Below, piece by piece: positions 1 through 11,900 of a stretch of 64,000 bases of DNA; the first letter of the stretch is position 1; each line of letters begins with the position of its first letter. Origin of the DNA: Blattamonas nauphoetae (Eukaryota; Preaxostyla; Oxymonadida); contig JARBJD010000021.1 in assembly GCA_033064195.1 (NCBI GenBank), positions 410,521 through 474,520 on the forward strand, in the 5' to 3' direction. Both the position numbers and the translations under genes were made by a program. The notes under the pieces are model-generated. The model ran no database searches. It worked only from the letters and a program-made list of their open reading frames with translations, and was not told the origin of the DNA.

Positions 1-4
1 TCCT

Positions 5-709
5 TCAAAATGTCTTAAAGAAAGGTGATTGGACCCTTGATCTGTCTGAATAGAAAAAATGAAGTGTCTGTTGAAAAATGACCACAGAAACAATGACATG
101 GAAACTGCGGAGGAGAGGGTGGATCGTTTCGAAATGAGATTCAGGAACGAAGGAATTGAGAGTGACAGCTGCCAATTTAAACGTCAGAATGTTCACATCA
201 GTGAACGACGCTCGAACGGCCCGCTCCAACACAACTTCCCATGCGAACGATTTCTTGAAGATTGGAGGCAGTGTTTCTGCAAACACATTTGGGAGACCGC
301 CGATGAGCTGGTCGACAGTCATGTCTGATTGGCTGACGTAGAAGTTGGTCATTGTGGATGGAAAGGATAGTTTCTGAGTGGCACAAGTGACCACGACATT
401 GTTAAAGACTTGAGCTTGTTCGGATGGAGGGAGATGGGCGAACATGTTCTTCGCTTGAGACGGTGCACCATCGAGATTCTTGGCAATGGCGGCGAGAGGA
501 GCAAAATCAGCTTTTCCCAATTTTGCGATTTCGAAGAGAAATTGAGGAGCTTGTTCGAGTGATTTTGGGGCGGGGATGGGTGCGATGGCTGAGATCTGCT
601 CCCCAAATTCAAGAAACTGTTGAACGGCTGCGTTTTGACTTGCGATGGTGTGCGGGATGATAGAGGGGTCCATTCGAAGGGAGAATGGGATGGTGGTGTT
701 GTTGGACAT
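5..709 (-). CDS. Gene B paralogue, copy 1 (hypothetical, 234 aa)
   Basis: Uninterrupted frame from an ATG (MSNNTTIPFSL) to a stop near the window edge. I do not recognise the family. It is clearly related to two other stretches in the window (6948-7619 on this strand and 20507-21115 on the other). The best-shared block carries DQLIGGLPN and AETLPPIF, followed by a conserved RAVRASFTD. The protein looks soluble and mostly helical, with no signal peptide or membrane segment. Directly upstream on the same strand is a relic of the helical-repeat gene that also precedes the other two copies, so the two genes were duplicated together. The last 30 residues differ from copy 3 but match copy 2, ending in SDRSRVQSPFFKT. 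Whether it is expressed cannot be told from sequence. Confidence 0.5.
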   Translation of the reverse strand: MSNNTTIPFSLRMDPSIIPHTIASQNAAVQQFLEFGEQISAIAPIPAPKSLEQAPQFLFEIAKLGKADFAPLAAIAKNLDGAPSQAKNMFAHLPPSEQAQVFNNVVVTCATQKLSFPSTMTNFYVSQSDMTVDQLIGGLPNVFAETLPPIFKKSFAWEVVLERAVRASFTDVNILTFKLAAVTLNSFVPESHFETIHPLLRSFHVIVSVVIFQQTLHFFYSDRSRVQSPFFKTF

Positions 710-1003
710 GGTAGAGGATTTTTTCCTGACAGTAGACGGTTGAGTTATTCCTTTCGAAGGAGAGCAAACTGCGGGTGATGGTGAAAGAAGCTGGAAGAGA
801 GAAGACATTGGAGATTGATCAGCCATCGCGTGAAGAGTGATTGTTCGATCGAGTCGTCTGGAATTACGAGTCTGTTCTGACAGCAATATGAGATATACGG
901 CCCAACAGGCTGCAGAACATGTTCTAAGACGATCTGGCGAATTGATTCGGTGAGGAGTGTCGAAGAGTGGGAGAGGCGTTTGAGAACTCAAGCAATGCGT
1001 CAT
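710..1003 (-). pseudogene. Relic of the 3' part of a helical-repeat gene
   Basis: The DNA closely matches part of the intact plus-strand gene at 18946-20034, around the segment encoding QIVLEHVLQPVGPYISYCC. Here the internal stretch encoding the following helices is deleted and the remainder runs almost directly into gene B copy 1. The frame that stays open through the relic is not the ancestral one. It is therefore a deletion-fused remnant of the duplicated two-gene unit rather than an N-terminal extension of gene B. Confidence 0.6.
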
Positions 1004-1104
1004 GATTTGAGAGACCTAGCAAGAAGTGTTTCCTCAACATGCTGGACCAACAGCTGTATCTTCGATGAACGAAGAAGTCGGTGGGGAGTCTCAGGTGGTT
1101 GGGC

Positions 1105-4100
1105 TTACTCCAATCCAGATCGAGAGACGTGGGGAGAGAAGTCGTGATCGGTGACATCTTGTTCGTTCCCAAAAACACGAATCGAACGAAGAAGAATCCC
1201 AACCACACAAATCCCGTTTTCGTAGTCCTCCAGAAACGACGATTTCGACACTGCTCGAATCACAATGTCCAGCAATCCCCAATGCGCTGTGAGCACCAGA
1301 ATCCTTGCACTGCTCAGACACACAACCCTCTTCACAAACTCCAACACGACAGACACTTCCGCTGGAACAGGAGAACTGAAGAAATGAGAGAGAGAACAAG
1401 ACAAACAGCAGAAGCCGACACAACAATGAAGGGAATCCATCCTTCCACACAATCAACGGGGCTTCAGAAGAGATGATGAAAAACAAAAAGTCACACAGGT
1501 TTGATTCAGATGTTGAATCCAGGAGGCAAAATGAGAGATTCGATCACTCACTCTACTCAATTCCTTTGACAGAAAACCATCTGGGGGTGTGCGAAATTTG
1601 GAGAGTTTGCGAGATTCCTCGAAGGAGGTGGATTGATTGTTTCGATGATCAGAGAGATCGTGTGATACGCGTGTGTTGGAGCGGACGAGAGCAGACTCGA
1701 ATCCAGTTGGGATGTTCAGCATTTCAAGAGACATACAACGAGAAACGATCATCAATTCATGCGACCTGTCGACATCGTCGGTGCTTTGTTGTTGACTAGA
1801 TCTGAACAATTCTTTCAGACTGTGGGAATCGCCGAAAGGGGCAGTGACGATGAGCAGTGTCGACATCATCAGTTTCAGAGCGGGGAGAAGACTGACGAGA
1901 TAGACACGGTCCGTCTTTGAGCTCAGAGCAGGAAGGAAGAAGCGGACGACGAGCGGAGGCGGAAAACAAAGAAAGAGGGGGAACGTGTGAGTGATGAGAG
2001 GAGTGTTGAACAACCAATGTGAGTTGAGCAAAGGCTGTACAGACCATACAGCCTCGGACTCCATCAGATTGAGATGTGCTCTTCGGTGACAGAGTGCATG
2101 GAACCCGCACAATGCCGTGTTGAGGATCGAAGGTGGGAGATCGACGTCTGGTTGACTGGGATGGAGGAAGAAGTCGAGTGGGTTCGTTCGGAGAACTCGT
2201 TCGAAGATGAGGTCGAGAGGAGGCCGATCTTGTTGGTATCCACTGAGAGCGGAGTGGCAGAGAAAGACGAGGTTGTTCTGGAAAGGAAGAAGAGCATTCA
2301 CATCGATTTCTGGATGTGTCTTGAGGAAGTTGGTGAGAGTTGGAGGAAAGTCACAATTCGATTGAAGTGAAACCAGAAGACAATACGAAATGAGAGTTGT
2401 GGAAGAGTGAGAGATTGGTTCACTTCGAACGAATTCAGGGAACATGGGCACGATTCTGGAGACAGCATGTTGGTGTCGTTCAAAAGAGAGAATGATGCGT
2501 GTCGCTTCGTCCCTCCCAATCTCGTCTTGGATCGCGCGATGATGGAGTGAGATAATCAGAAAGACAGAGGAGATCAAAGCATGTGTAGGACGTAAATCTG
2601 CTAACATCAGACCATCCCAGTCGAACTGTGTCGCTGGAAAAGGCAGCAGGTAATGTCCAGCCAAAGATGACTCGATCCATTTCGACGAAATCCGAAGAAG
2701 TGCGATCTGTTCTTCTGGCCAACCATCGCGGAATGCAAAGCGGAGTCGATTCCAATGATGAGGCAGGAGGGGAATGACAGACGAAGTGTCGATGAGATGG
2801 TCGAAGAGCGATGACGCAGCTCGGCGAAGACGAGGATTGGAGGTACCGATGCAAGAGACTGTTTGATCGACGAATCGATGAAAGCCGAGAATGCATTTCT
2901 CAGCACCAACGAGTCCACAAACAGATCGACAGCGGATCAGTGAACGAACCAGTTTCTCGTCGTCCTCTTCGTCGAAGAGTTTGGAGCTGAACTTTTCAGT
3001 TGGATTAATATCTCGAGTGTGAGATTCCAAGAAAGTATCTTCAGGATACAGTTCTGACTGAAAGCTGTGAGATGGGGCGAGTGAGGTGGGATGTGAGGTG
3101 TAGAGAGCGTGGAAGATGGTCTGGAGTTGGAATGATTTCTGTTGGAAGCGTGATGATGATGAAGGAGCTTGAAAGGAAGGCTCGAGGCGTGATTCGAAAA
3201 AGTCGTGTGGAGAAGAATTCACCGAGAGAGACTCAGTGGAAGAGTCGAGTTGAGCTTCAGAAGGGGAGGTGGGAGGAGAATTCTCCTCCCACCTGTTAAC
3301 AGTACCGAGAAAACTGTGGACAGAGAACGTGTGAGTAGAGGGCAAAATGTGTGATGAGAAAGATGGTTCTTTTTCTGACCCATCCACTGGCCATGTCAGA
3401 CGTTGGAACTTTTCTTGGAGGGAGAGCAGAGTTGGTCCGAAAATGGATGATTTGAGGAATGATATATCAGCCTGAAAGAAGAGCGAAATCAGAGAAAATG
3501 AAGAAAGCACACCAGAACCTCCTCCCCAAATGCCACTTTCTGAAGAAGCTCCATCCACGACATCACCCGTTTTGCCTCTTCAAACAAATCCGGATCAAAT
3601 TGTTCCTTCAGCTTCACAAGCTCAGGCTCGAATGTGATTGTGAATTCTGGCGATTGATAATCACAATCAATTTCCGTCATATGACCTGTGGGGTTAATAA
3701 GTCCTTCGTTTTCCAATTTAAAAACATGCTTGTAGATTTTTTTGATCAAGGTATGTAACGTGCCTGGCAAGTCAAGATCATTTGGATATTTTTGGATGCG
3801 TTTTACGGAGAATTCCCTGAGTTTCCCTTCGAACACAGATTGTGCACAGACGAGGACCAGTTTCTCCGTGCTGCCGAGATGATGGATAAAATGCTGGATG
3901 ACTGACGAAACCACATTGTGTCGAAAATGTTGAGTGATTCGCCTGTCGAGGCAGTGAGATAAGGAAAGCTGACGAATCAGGGAAAGAAAAAGCTTGGAGA
4001 GGCTGGCAAGGTCAGCGGAGAAGGATTTTGGGGAAGGTGGAGGAGAAGAACCAGAATGTGAGGTTCTCAGAACTGGAAATGAAGAAAGTGAAGGAGAGGA

Positions 4101-6849
4101 GACAAACTGATTTGAGCTGTTCCAGATTCATCAATAACAACATCATCCCAAGCGAAATCAGACAAGTCCTCACGACTCGAAGCTCTCGATTCAAGTCCAA
4201 TCACAGCACACATGAACCATGCCATCAGATCCTGAAACAGAAAATATGGAATCGGAAAAAAAGAAAGAAAGAAAGCAAGAAAATTGAAGATTCACAAGAA
4301 AAAGAGGCAGACCTTCCATTCAATCGCTTCTCCAGCTTCACATTTCGATGTGACAAATGACGACAGTGTTTTCATGGTTTTGCGCTCGATGAGAAAGCCT
4401 TCAGAATCGCATGAGGATGTTGTATCGTGCCATGCAAGCAGGGGATTTCTGCGGAGATTGTTAAGAGTGTTTTCTGCCCATTCAGGTATTCTGGCAGGTC
4501 TTTCTTGTTGGTGGTTGTTTTGTGCTTCATTGTTGAGTGGAGATTGGGTGATGGGGGCATCCTGAGTGAGAAGCAAGTTCGATGAAATGGCGAGCTTGTT
4601 CGGAGCCCAAGCGGATAGTTGGCGGAGAGCATCAATAATTTGCCTTTCTTCTTCTGTCTGTCGTGAGAGTTTTGACAGCTCATCCTCTGGTGGGAATAGT
4701 GGGACCGTGCGGGCGTCTTCAATATGAATAGGGGAAAGTTTGATGGTACGAACTTCAGTGGACGAGAAAAGTCGTTCGAGCCATGTTCCACCTTGAATCT
4801 GTGAATCCAATGGCGATGTAGATGGAGGTTGATGCGATCTAGTTGTATTTGATGCCGACGACACTTTGGATGTCACTGTCGATTGACTTCCACCAGATTT
4901 GAAGGCATAGACAAGCTTTTCCCTTCCCTCAAATGTTGGTCCTGGTTGCGAATGGTATGACGCTGTCGTTGCTTCAGAATCTGGGCTTTCGCTTTTAGGC
5001 GGGGCAATAGTGTTAAGTCTTAATTGATCGAGTCGTTGGAAGGTGTGAAAGTGACTTTCAGCATCAACAATAATAGAATCACGAGCTGGTTTGAAGGGAG
5101 TAGCAGCAAGAAATAAGGCACTATGCTGGAAAAGAGTGTTGAGACAAGAAAAAAATAGTGAGAACGATTGTGAACGATTTAAACCTCTTTTCGCTGGCCA
5201 GTGGCGCTTTCCACAAGATTGTCAAGAAAGAAATCCCAATGAGATTCTTCATGGTTTTTAAGTAGAGTATTAGATTCCGAGAGAAGTGTTGGCAACAGAA
5301 GTGAAAGAGAGTCGGTTAAAAGCGTGTGATCAAAGCCTGGGAGCTGTTTCTGAAGGTGCCAATCCTCAATGTCACTAAGAAGAACAGAAGTCCATTTTTC
5401 TGAATCAGGAAGGCGTTGAGACAGGCGGTGAGTGAGGTATGGAAATTTTAGTTGTTGGAAAGCGGACAAATCCGCGATGATGTCGGAGGGAAGATGAGTG
5501 GCATCAACAAGAGATGTGATGGCTGAAACTCTGATAGAATGGAAGAGATCTTCCGGGTTGATTGTCGGGACGAGGATGAGGTGGTGTTTGTTTAAACTGG
5601 TGATGAGTTTGTGGATATATTTCGAGACATTTTGGATTTCGGATGAAATAGAATATGTGCTCTCCTCTCCATTTGGAGATGCGCTGAAAGAAGGGAGTGG
5701 GTCTGAAAAGTGGTGAAGGAAGAAAAAGAGTGAGAATAAGCGGAAAGAAACTGATGTGGAATTGGAACAAGTTGTCCACAACGATATCATCCACTTGCAG
5801 TGGCGAATCAGCAAGTCCCAAGTTGAATCGAGACTCCACTCCGAGAATGCATTCAATGTACCACTTCATCACTGTCTGAAACACGAGAATGACAAAAAGC
5901 GAGGAAAACCTGCGATGAAACTGGGATCTTCTTCGACACAAGAAAGTCCGTGAATTCGGAGAGAGGCATCATATTTCCAAGAGATCTCAGAAATATCGTT
6001 CCATCTTCCGATTGGCGAGGTTCAGAGACGGGAAGAAGAAATGGGCGATGTGAGTGAGGAAATGCAGGGGATGGATGGAGAATATCTTTCAATTTGGCAA
6101 GGATATTCGGAGAAACGTCTTGGAATGCTATCAAAATCGACGATTCTCCCGGAAAAGTGCAGAGTTTTATCAACAAGTTTTGGAGAAGAGGAGAACCGTC
6201 TGGGTCTTTCATCGAAGTGAGTTCGAATGGACGTGGGAAGAGAGAGCTCAGGACATAAGATTCTTCAGACGGTCCAGGACTCTCTTCCAAAAACGAAAGA
6301 CGGAGACCATGAAAACTTTGAATGAAGAGTGGACTGTGAAGAAAGGAAAGATTCCTTGGAGGATGTTGGTAGAATTGATCTAGGAGGCTGAAAAATGGTT
6401 GAATTGGGTTGAAGTATTGCATCCATGCTTTGAAATGAACGGGAGAACTTAACGAGCGGCTTAGCTCGGTGAACATCGTTGATATCAAAATAATTTCTTG
6501 AGAAATATCTGCTTCTAATAATTTTTGAAAGTATTGAGCGAGCTGCTCATCTTGTGGTCCATACACAGGGCCAGTATTATCGTGTTTGAGAACTGAAACG
6601 ATATCTGATAAAGTGGAAGAAGATCCAAACCAAGACAGGCATGTTCATTCGCATGAAATACATGTTCACATTCACTGGCATGAACACCACCTGAAGCAGT
6701 GGTCTTAAGAATTAATGACTCCAGAAGCATTTCCACAAAGAGACGAATCAAGTCCTGCAGAAATCAGAGAAAAACGGGCAAACGAAGGACACAGAGCTGT
6801 TGATAAATCCAAGAACAACATCGGAGAGTGATTTCACATACTGTGACAT
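1105..6849 (-). CDS. Large helical-repeat protein, 10 exons, 1745 aa
   Basis: Spliced model on the minus strand: exons 6784-6849, 6631-6754, 5910-6592, 5752-5875, 5185-5702, 4313-5125, 4108-4231, 3519-4072, 1497-3471 and 1105-1361. They sum to 5238 nt, exactly 1746 codons. Introns are 29-135 nt, begin mostly GTTTNN and end in CAG. The start is ATG-TCA-CAG at 6849 (MSQYVKSLSDVVLGF). The protein is rich in Leu/Ser/Phe helices of the ARM/HEAT type, without signal peptide or membrane span. Three exons are each 124 nt and share position and phase: they encode DLIRLFVEMLLES, TVMKWYIECILGVES and DLMAWFMCAVIGLES, each followed by an acidic stretch and, in the next exon, a similar helix. The C-terminus (WGLLDIVIRAVSKSSFLEDYEN) resembles what I associate with an oxymonad-specific family. 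Function unknown; a scaffold role is only a guess. Confidence 0.7.
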
Positions 6850-6947
6850 TCAAGAGAAAGCATCTATGGGAAAGCTCGAATCGATGAAATGAGGAAATCT
6901 GCTGAAGAATCATCACAAATTTCGTTTATTCGCCGAAGAATTATCCT

Positions 6948-7619
6948 TCAAAGTGTCTTAAAGAAAGGTGATTGGACCCTTGATCTGTCGGAATCGAAGA
7001 AAGAAGAGTCTGAAGAAAAATGACCATAGAGACAATGAGATAGAAGTAGCGGAGAAGAGGAGGGTGAATAATTATCGAGGTGAGGTTCGGGAATGAAGGA
7101 ATCGAGAACAACAGCTGCCAATTTGAACGGCAGAAGGTTCGGATCAGTGAACGACGCTCGAACGGCCCGCTTCAACACAACTTCAACTGGGAACGATTTC
7201 TTGAAGATTGGAGGCAGTGTTTCTGCAAACTCATTTGGAAGGCCGCCGATGAGCTGGTCGACAGTCGGGTCTGATTGGCTGACATCGAAGTTGGTCAGAA
7301 GTGCTGGAAATGACGTTTTTCTCATCGATAAATACGACAAGAAGATTGTTGAAGACTTGGGCCTGTGCTGGTGGTGGGAGGAGGGCGAACATGTTCATCG
7401 CTTGAGACGGTGCACCATCGTGATTCTTGGCAACGGCGGCGAGAGGAGCAAAATCAGCTTTTCCCAATTTTCCGATTTCGGTGAGAAATTGAGGAGCTTC
7501 TTTGAGTGATTGTGGGGCGGGGATGGGTGCGATTGCTGAGATCTGCTCCCCAAATTCAAAAACTGTTGGACGGCTGCGTTTTGACTTGGGACATCGTGCA
7601 GGAGGTCAGATAGAACCAA
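6948..7619 (-). pseudogene. Gene B paralogue, copy 2, degraded
   Basis: Closely related in DNA to copy 1 and in the same order behind a helical-repeat gene. No single frame covers it: relative to copy 1 there is a one-base loss in the T run before GAATTTGGGGAGC, and a second shift in the region where copy 1 encodes CATQKLSFPS. The 3' part still reads through DQLIGGLPNEFAETLPPIF to the same SDRSRVQSPFFKT ending. There is no in-frame ATG at the expected 5' end. Small introns could in principle explain one shift, but neither position shows a convincing GT-AG pair, so decay is the simpler reading. Confidence 0.65.
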
Positions 7620-7821
7620 TCGAATAAGTGAAGAAGTGACGTTGATAAATGAAAGAAGATGCTTTGAGTGTCAACAAGAATTATATAGTGGTTCTGATTG
7701 GGACGAAAAAAGAGAGGCTCGGGCTGTCCAATCAAAGTTCCGGAAGACTCACAACCAGAAGAGTCATCATTTTGGTGGTCTCCTTCTGAATCAATGTGCC
7801 AGTGGTTGAAGTGTATGCATG

Positions 7822-8772
7822 TTAAAAGCGCAAAGTTTCCAGATCATCAGCCAGCCCTTCTTCGTTCAGTCCGCGCAGAACCGCCTTCCACCTCTTCATC
7901 ACAATCGGATTGGCATCTTGACATCGACGGGTGAAGGAGTGGAGGCCGTCCCGAAAAGCATATCTTGCTTGATCGTGTTCGATGGAGTGTAAGATTTGCG
8001 TGAATGTGGCACAAATCGGAAGAGAAAAGACAAAGCGAAGAGTCTGCTCGTGAAAGACACTCAGCTGAAGGAAAACGAGCAGTAAACTTTCCAAGCGGGA
8101 CAGATCCAGTGTCGCAGCTTCGAGAGCGAGTCTGTTTTCACAGCACCAGGAGATGTACGGCCCAACAGGCTGCAACAGCTGATCAAAGACGATCTGGCGG
8201 ATCGAGTCGATGGGGAGGTGTGAAACGCGTGGAAGACGCTGAATGGGCTCTGGAAGGCAGTCCCGAGCACATAACAATATTGAACGAAGGAAATCGGCAT
8301 GAGATTCTGGGATCATCATGTTCGCAATCCGTTCGATGGTTGGGGCCAACTGCGTGAAGAACCCAGTTCGGATAAATGCAAGATGTGATTCTCTTGGAAT
8401 GTGGCTGAGGCAATGTCGAAGCAGTTGCAGTGAGAGAGCTTCGAGGGACTGGTGACCACTTGTCAGGAGTGTCAGCATCGCTTCACAAAAGCCGGCTGGA
8501 CTGCGATTGGGGGTGGGAACGATCATTGAGAGAAGATGAGTCGCAGTAAAAGGTTTCTTCACGACTTCTATCAACTTTTGTATCACTGATTCAGCTTCGT
8601 GCATGGCGGTATCGTCCAGGATGTTTCCTTCTTTGATGGTTTGAACGACAGAAAGAAACAATGGAGATGCATCTGCAGGTGTGTCGATACGAAATGTTGG
8701 CGCAGGCAGTAGATGATGCGTTAGATTGAATTGATATAATGATTGAAATGTTTTATTAAAACTGTCAGACAT
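7822..8772 (-). CDS. Helical-repeat paralogue A (316 aa, hypothetical)
   Basis: Intron-free frame starting MSDSFNKTFQSLYQF. It aligns over its length with the plus-strand protein at 18946-20034: SPLFLSVVQTIKEG against SPFFVSLVKYVKEG, LQPVGPYISWCCENRL against LQPVGPYISYCCQNRL, and the shared ending LRRLNEEGLADELET-like. The pattern of alternating hydrophobic helices suggests an ARM/HEAT-like solenoid, with no catalytic motif, signal peptide or membrane segment. It lies 184 bp downstream of the Pumilio gene on the same strand and 203 bp upstream of the gene B relic. It belongs to the duplicated A+B unit. No function can be assigned. Confidence 0.7.
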   Translation of the reverse strand: MSDSFNKTFQSLYQFNLTHHLLPAPTFRIDTPADASPLFLSVVQTIKEGNILDDTAMHEAESVIQKLIEVVKKPFTATHLLSMIVPTPNRSPAGFCEAMLTLLTSGHQSLEALSLQLLRHCLSHIPRESHLAFIRTGFFTQLAPTIERIANMMIPESHADFLRSILLCARDCLPEPIQRLPRVSHLPIDSIRQIVFDQLLQPVGPYISWCCENRLALEAATLDLSRLESLLLVFLQLSVFHEQTLRFVFSLPICATFTQILHSIEHDQARYAFRDGLHSFTRRCQDANPIVMKRWKAVLRGLNEEGLADDLETLRF

Positions 8773-8956
8773 TGGAGACTCAAATCTCGATTGTGATCAG
8801 ACCCATACACTTCTATTGAAGACTCGATCTCAGAACATCATCTCCATACCTCATGGAAATCGGAGGGTGAATACTAAATTTCAGAAAACAGAATCTGATC
8901 AAACCAAATCGATGAACGAAAGACACATAACAGTTTATTCCAATGAGGTGAATACA

Positions 8957-11900
8957 TCAACTCAACAAAGAAAGAATGGTCCGTCCACTGGAATGCCATT
9001 TCAGACGATCCTCCCTCCCCACCAGCCACCTCTTCATCCTCTCCATCAATCCTGTCATCGCCCTGCTCGTCCCGCTGTGTCTCTTCATCTCCTTTACACT
9101 CCTCTGCATAACGTAATTTCCGTATGTGTGTGTCGAGAGCGAGAAGAACGATGAACTCGACGACAGAAGGGAGTGGATCAGAAGGATGGTTGCACTGAAG
9201 GGCGTGATTGTGGTGATCAGGGAGTGAGGAGGAGGGTGGGAGTGTGGGTTCTGAGTGATGGAAGCGTGCTCGTCTCCCAGCAGGCATTCCCCACTTCCTT
9301 GAATGAAGGGGAAGCCATCGCTTTCCACAATCTGTCTTCTGATCGTGTCCAGAACTTGCCAGAAGTGGCCATCTTCGTCAAGCTCACCTATTTCTCGCTG
9401 TTTGTTGGTGTGAAGTTCGGCTGCTTGTTCCATCTGATCGCTCACACTCCCTTCTCTCTTCTCTCCCACACTCCGCATCTCCTCCTTCCGTCTCCACTCC
9501 AATCCCTTCGACACAACCTTCTCAATCACTGTTGATGAGAACTTCTGTTGGGCAAGGAAGGCGATGGAAGGAAGGAGAGAAAGATAGAATGAAGACTCAC
9601 TCAACGCGAAGAGCGGGAAGAGCGACTGCACGAGAGAAGAGAAGTTGAGTGAGAAGTGGGGAAGTGGCCAGGATGTGCTTGGTGATGGGGGAAGGAGCGA
9701 CGAGGAGAGGGAGGAGAGTGGAACGCCTGATTGCATCAAACGGAGGCCAGTTTGGACGACACGCTTGCCTCGTTCGATTCCGGACCAGTCGAGATCTGAG
9801 AGGGACGAAAAGGGAGATGAAGGGAGATGGGGAGAAAGGAGAACAAAAGAAGAAAAGCAGAAAAGAGAGAAGAAGACACGACTCCCTCAAAACACAAACA
9901 ACACAAGAGATCTCTCACTCTCTTCATACCGAGGACAAACAGATACACGTAATTAGCAAACTGGTCGACACAGAGCGTGGGAGACAACACAAGCAAGAGT
10001 GACAGGTATTGAACGAGAAGGAGAGCAGAAACAACAGTGTCGCGAGAGAGAGGGCAGAACACATCGTCTGAGAGAGGGGATGTGGTGAAGTCTGAACAGA
10101 TGACATTGGTTTGTGGAGTGTGATGTGTTTGGAGCCATTTCTCTTGTCTGGCCTCGTCCAGTCGTGTTTGTTTGAGAAATTCAGCGTGGATTACTTCAAC
10201 ACATCGTTGGACAACACAACAGCCAAACTGATTCTGACAGAGTGACACGAACCAATCATGTTTTCCACCAGCAGAAGGAATCTGAGAATGGGCATCAGGA
10301 ACTGGAACGAGGAAGGGCAAGAAGGGGACGTTCAGAGAGAGGCACCAGTCGCCGACGCTGTCGATGAGATGGTTCTGCCCATCTGGCGCCCGTTTAGGCG
10401 CTTCGGATCCTTTCTGAATCATCTTTTCTTTTTCAGAGCGAGGGCCGATTCCTTCAACGATCATTCCAAGCAAGACAGGAACAACAAACGCGAAAGGAAA
10501 GGCTGACAACACGTTCTGAAGCACGTGAGAAGAATTGACTGTCGTGGAGAGATGGAAGAGAGGAGCAAGCAGTGAGTCACCTGGTGTTTTCTTTTGGTTG
10601 TGTGGAGTGAGGGGAACAATCCCAACACACACCATCTCTGCTTCCTCACCTTTCCTTTCCTTCCTGTCGCTCAGAATGTGATGGATGGAGAGCGGAAGAA
10701 TGCGTGCCCAGAGCGCTCTGTCCAATTGGAACAAAAGTGTTGGTTGCTGCGCTTCACGATCGTGTTGATCCGAGCTCGATGTGAAGAATGGAAGCGAGAA
10801 AGGCGACGAGAGATCGAAAAGCGAAGACACGATAATCGAAAAGCAGGATGCCAGCGAAAAATACACCGAATTTGTGATCAATGTCGTTTTTCCGCCTTTT
10901 TTCGCTGTTTTGTTCTTTCCCACGCTTTCCGCTTTCTCTTCGCTGTCTTTTCTGTCCCTCCATTTCTCCATCTCCTCCTTCAGGCATCGAATGAGCGTCT
11001 GAACGCATCGTGTCCCGTGGTTGTTCGCGCAGAGCGAGAAAAACGAAGAATCGCTCCCAAATTGTTTAGTATTCTGGGTTGGTTGGTTGCGTTTGTTCTC
11101 CTTCCGCCGTGGCGGAACTGAGGTGTCGGGAGTGAGATTGAAGCACGGATTCGTCAGAAGAACTGTGAAAACAAGCAGCGGGTGTGAAATTGGGCTGGAA
11201 TTGCGAAGAATCGCAACAGCACGTTTGAGTGTTAGAAAGTCGGCGTTTTCAGGTGATTGGATGGAAATATTCTTATTTTGAGGGATTTTTACTTCGTTAA
11301 TTCGTGTTTGGAGTGAATTGAGGACAATCTCCACCCAAGATGACCAATCACTTTTGTCGCGTTCGTCGCCGATTCGTTGGACGACTCGCTGGAACAAATA
11401 ATTGCCATATTGATCCAGAGGAAGGAACGTCTTCCCTTGTGACGCTGGTGATGGCAAGAGAAGCGGAAGGAGAGAGACGGTGAGAGAGAGGAGAAGCGAA
11501 TCATTCGGGATGGGTGGTTGTGGCTGAATTGGCTGGGCAACTTGGATTGTGGAGAAATGTGATGGGGAGAACACGGGAGATGAAGGAAGGAGAAATGATC
11601 TCATGTTTTGTGAAGGCGGATGTGGATGTTTTTCCCATTTTGTGAAATGTAGTGACGCTGTTCGGTGTTTGTGTTGTGTGGAGTCATTCTGAGTGAGCGG
11701 AAATTCGATTTCGAGCTGTTTTTGGAGATAGAGCGAGCCGCGTTGGTCGAGAGCGAAGGAGGAGAGGCTGAGAGAGTGGTGGATGGGACGATATGAGGAA
11801 ATGAACAAAAGAGGAGATAAACAAGATAAGGTATCAAAAATAGCGAAGATAAAAGAAAAAATGGGATTTTCTCAAAAATTGTTGATTAATCACTCCAAGC

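Noticed and set aside
9541-9600. Possible intron inside the last Pumilio exon (GTGAGT...CAACAG)
   Set aside because: Its 56-nt length would break the frame, and the following residues LAQQKFSSTVIEK align with PUF repeat 7 without removal.
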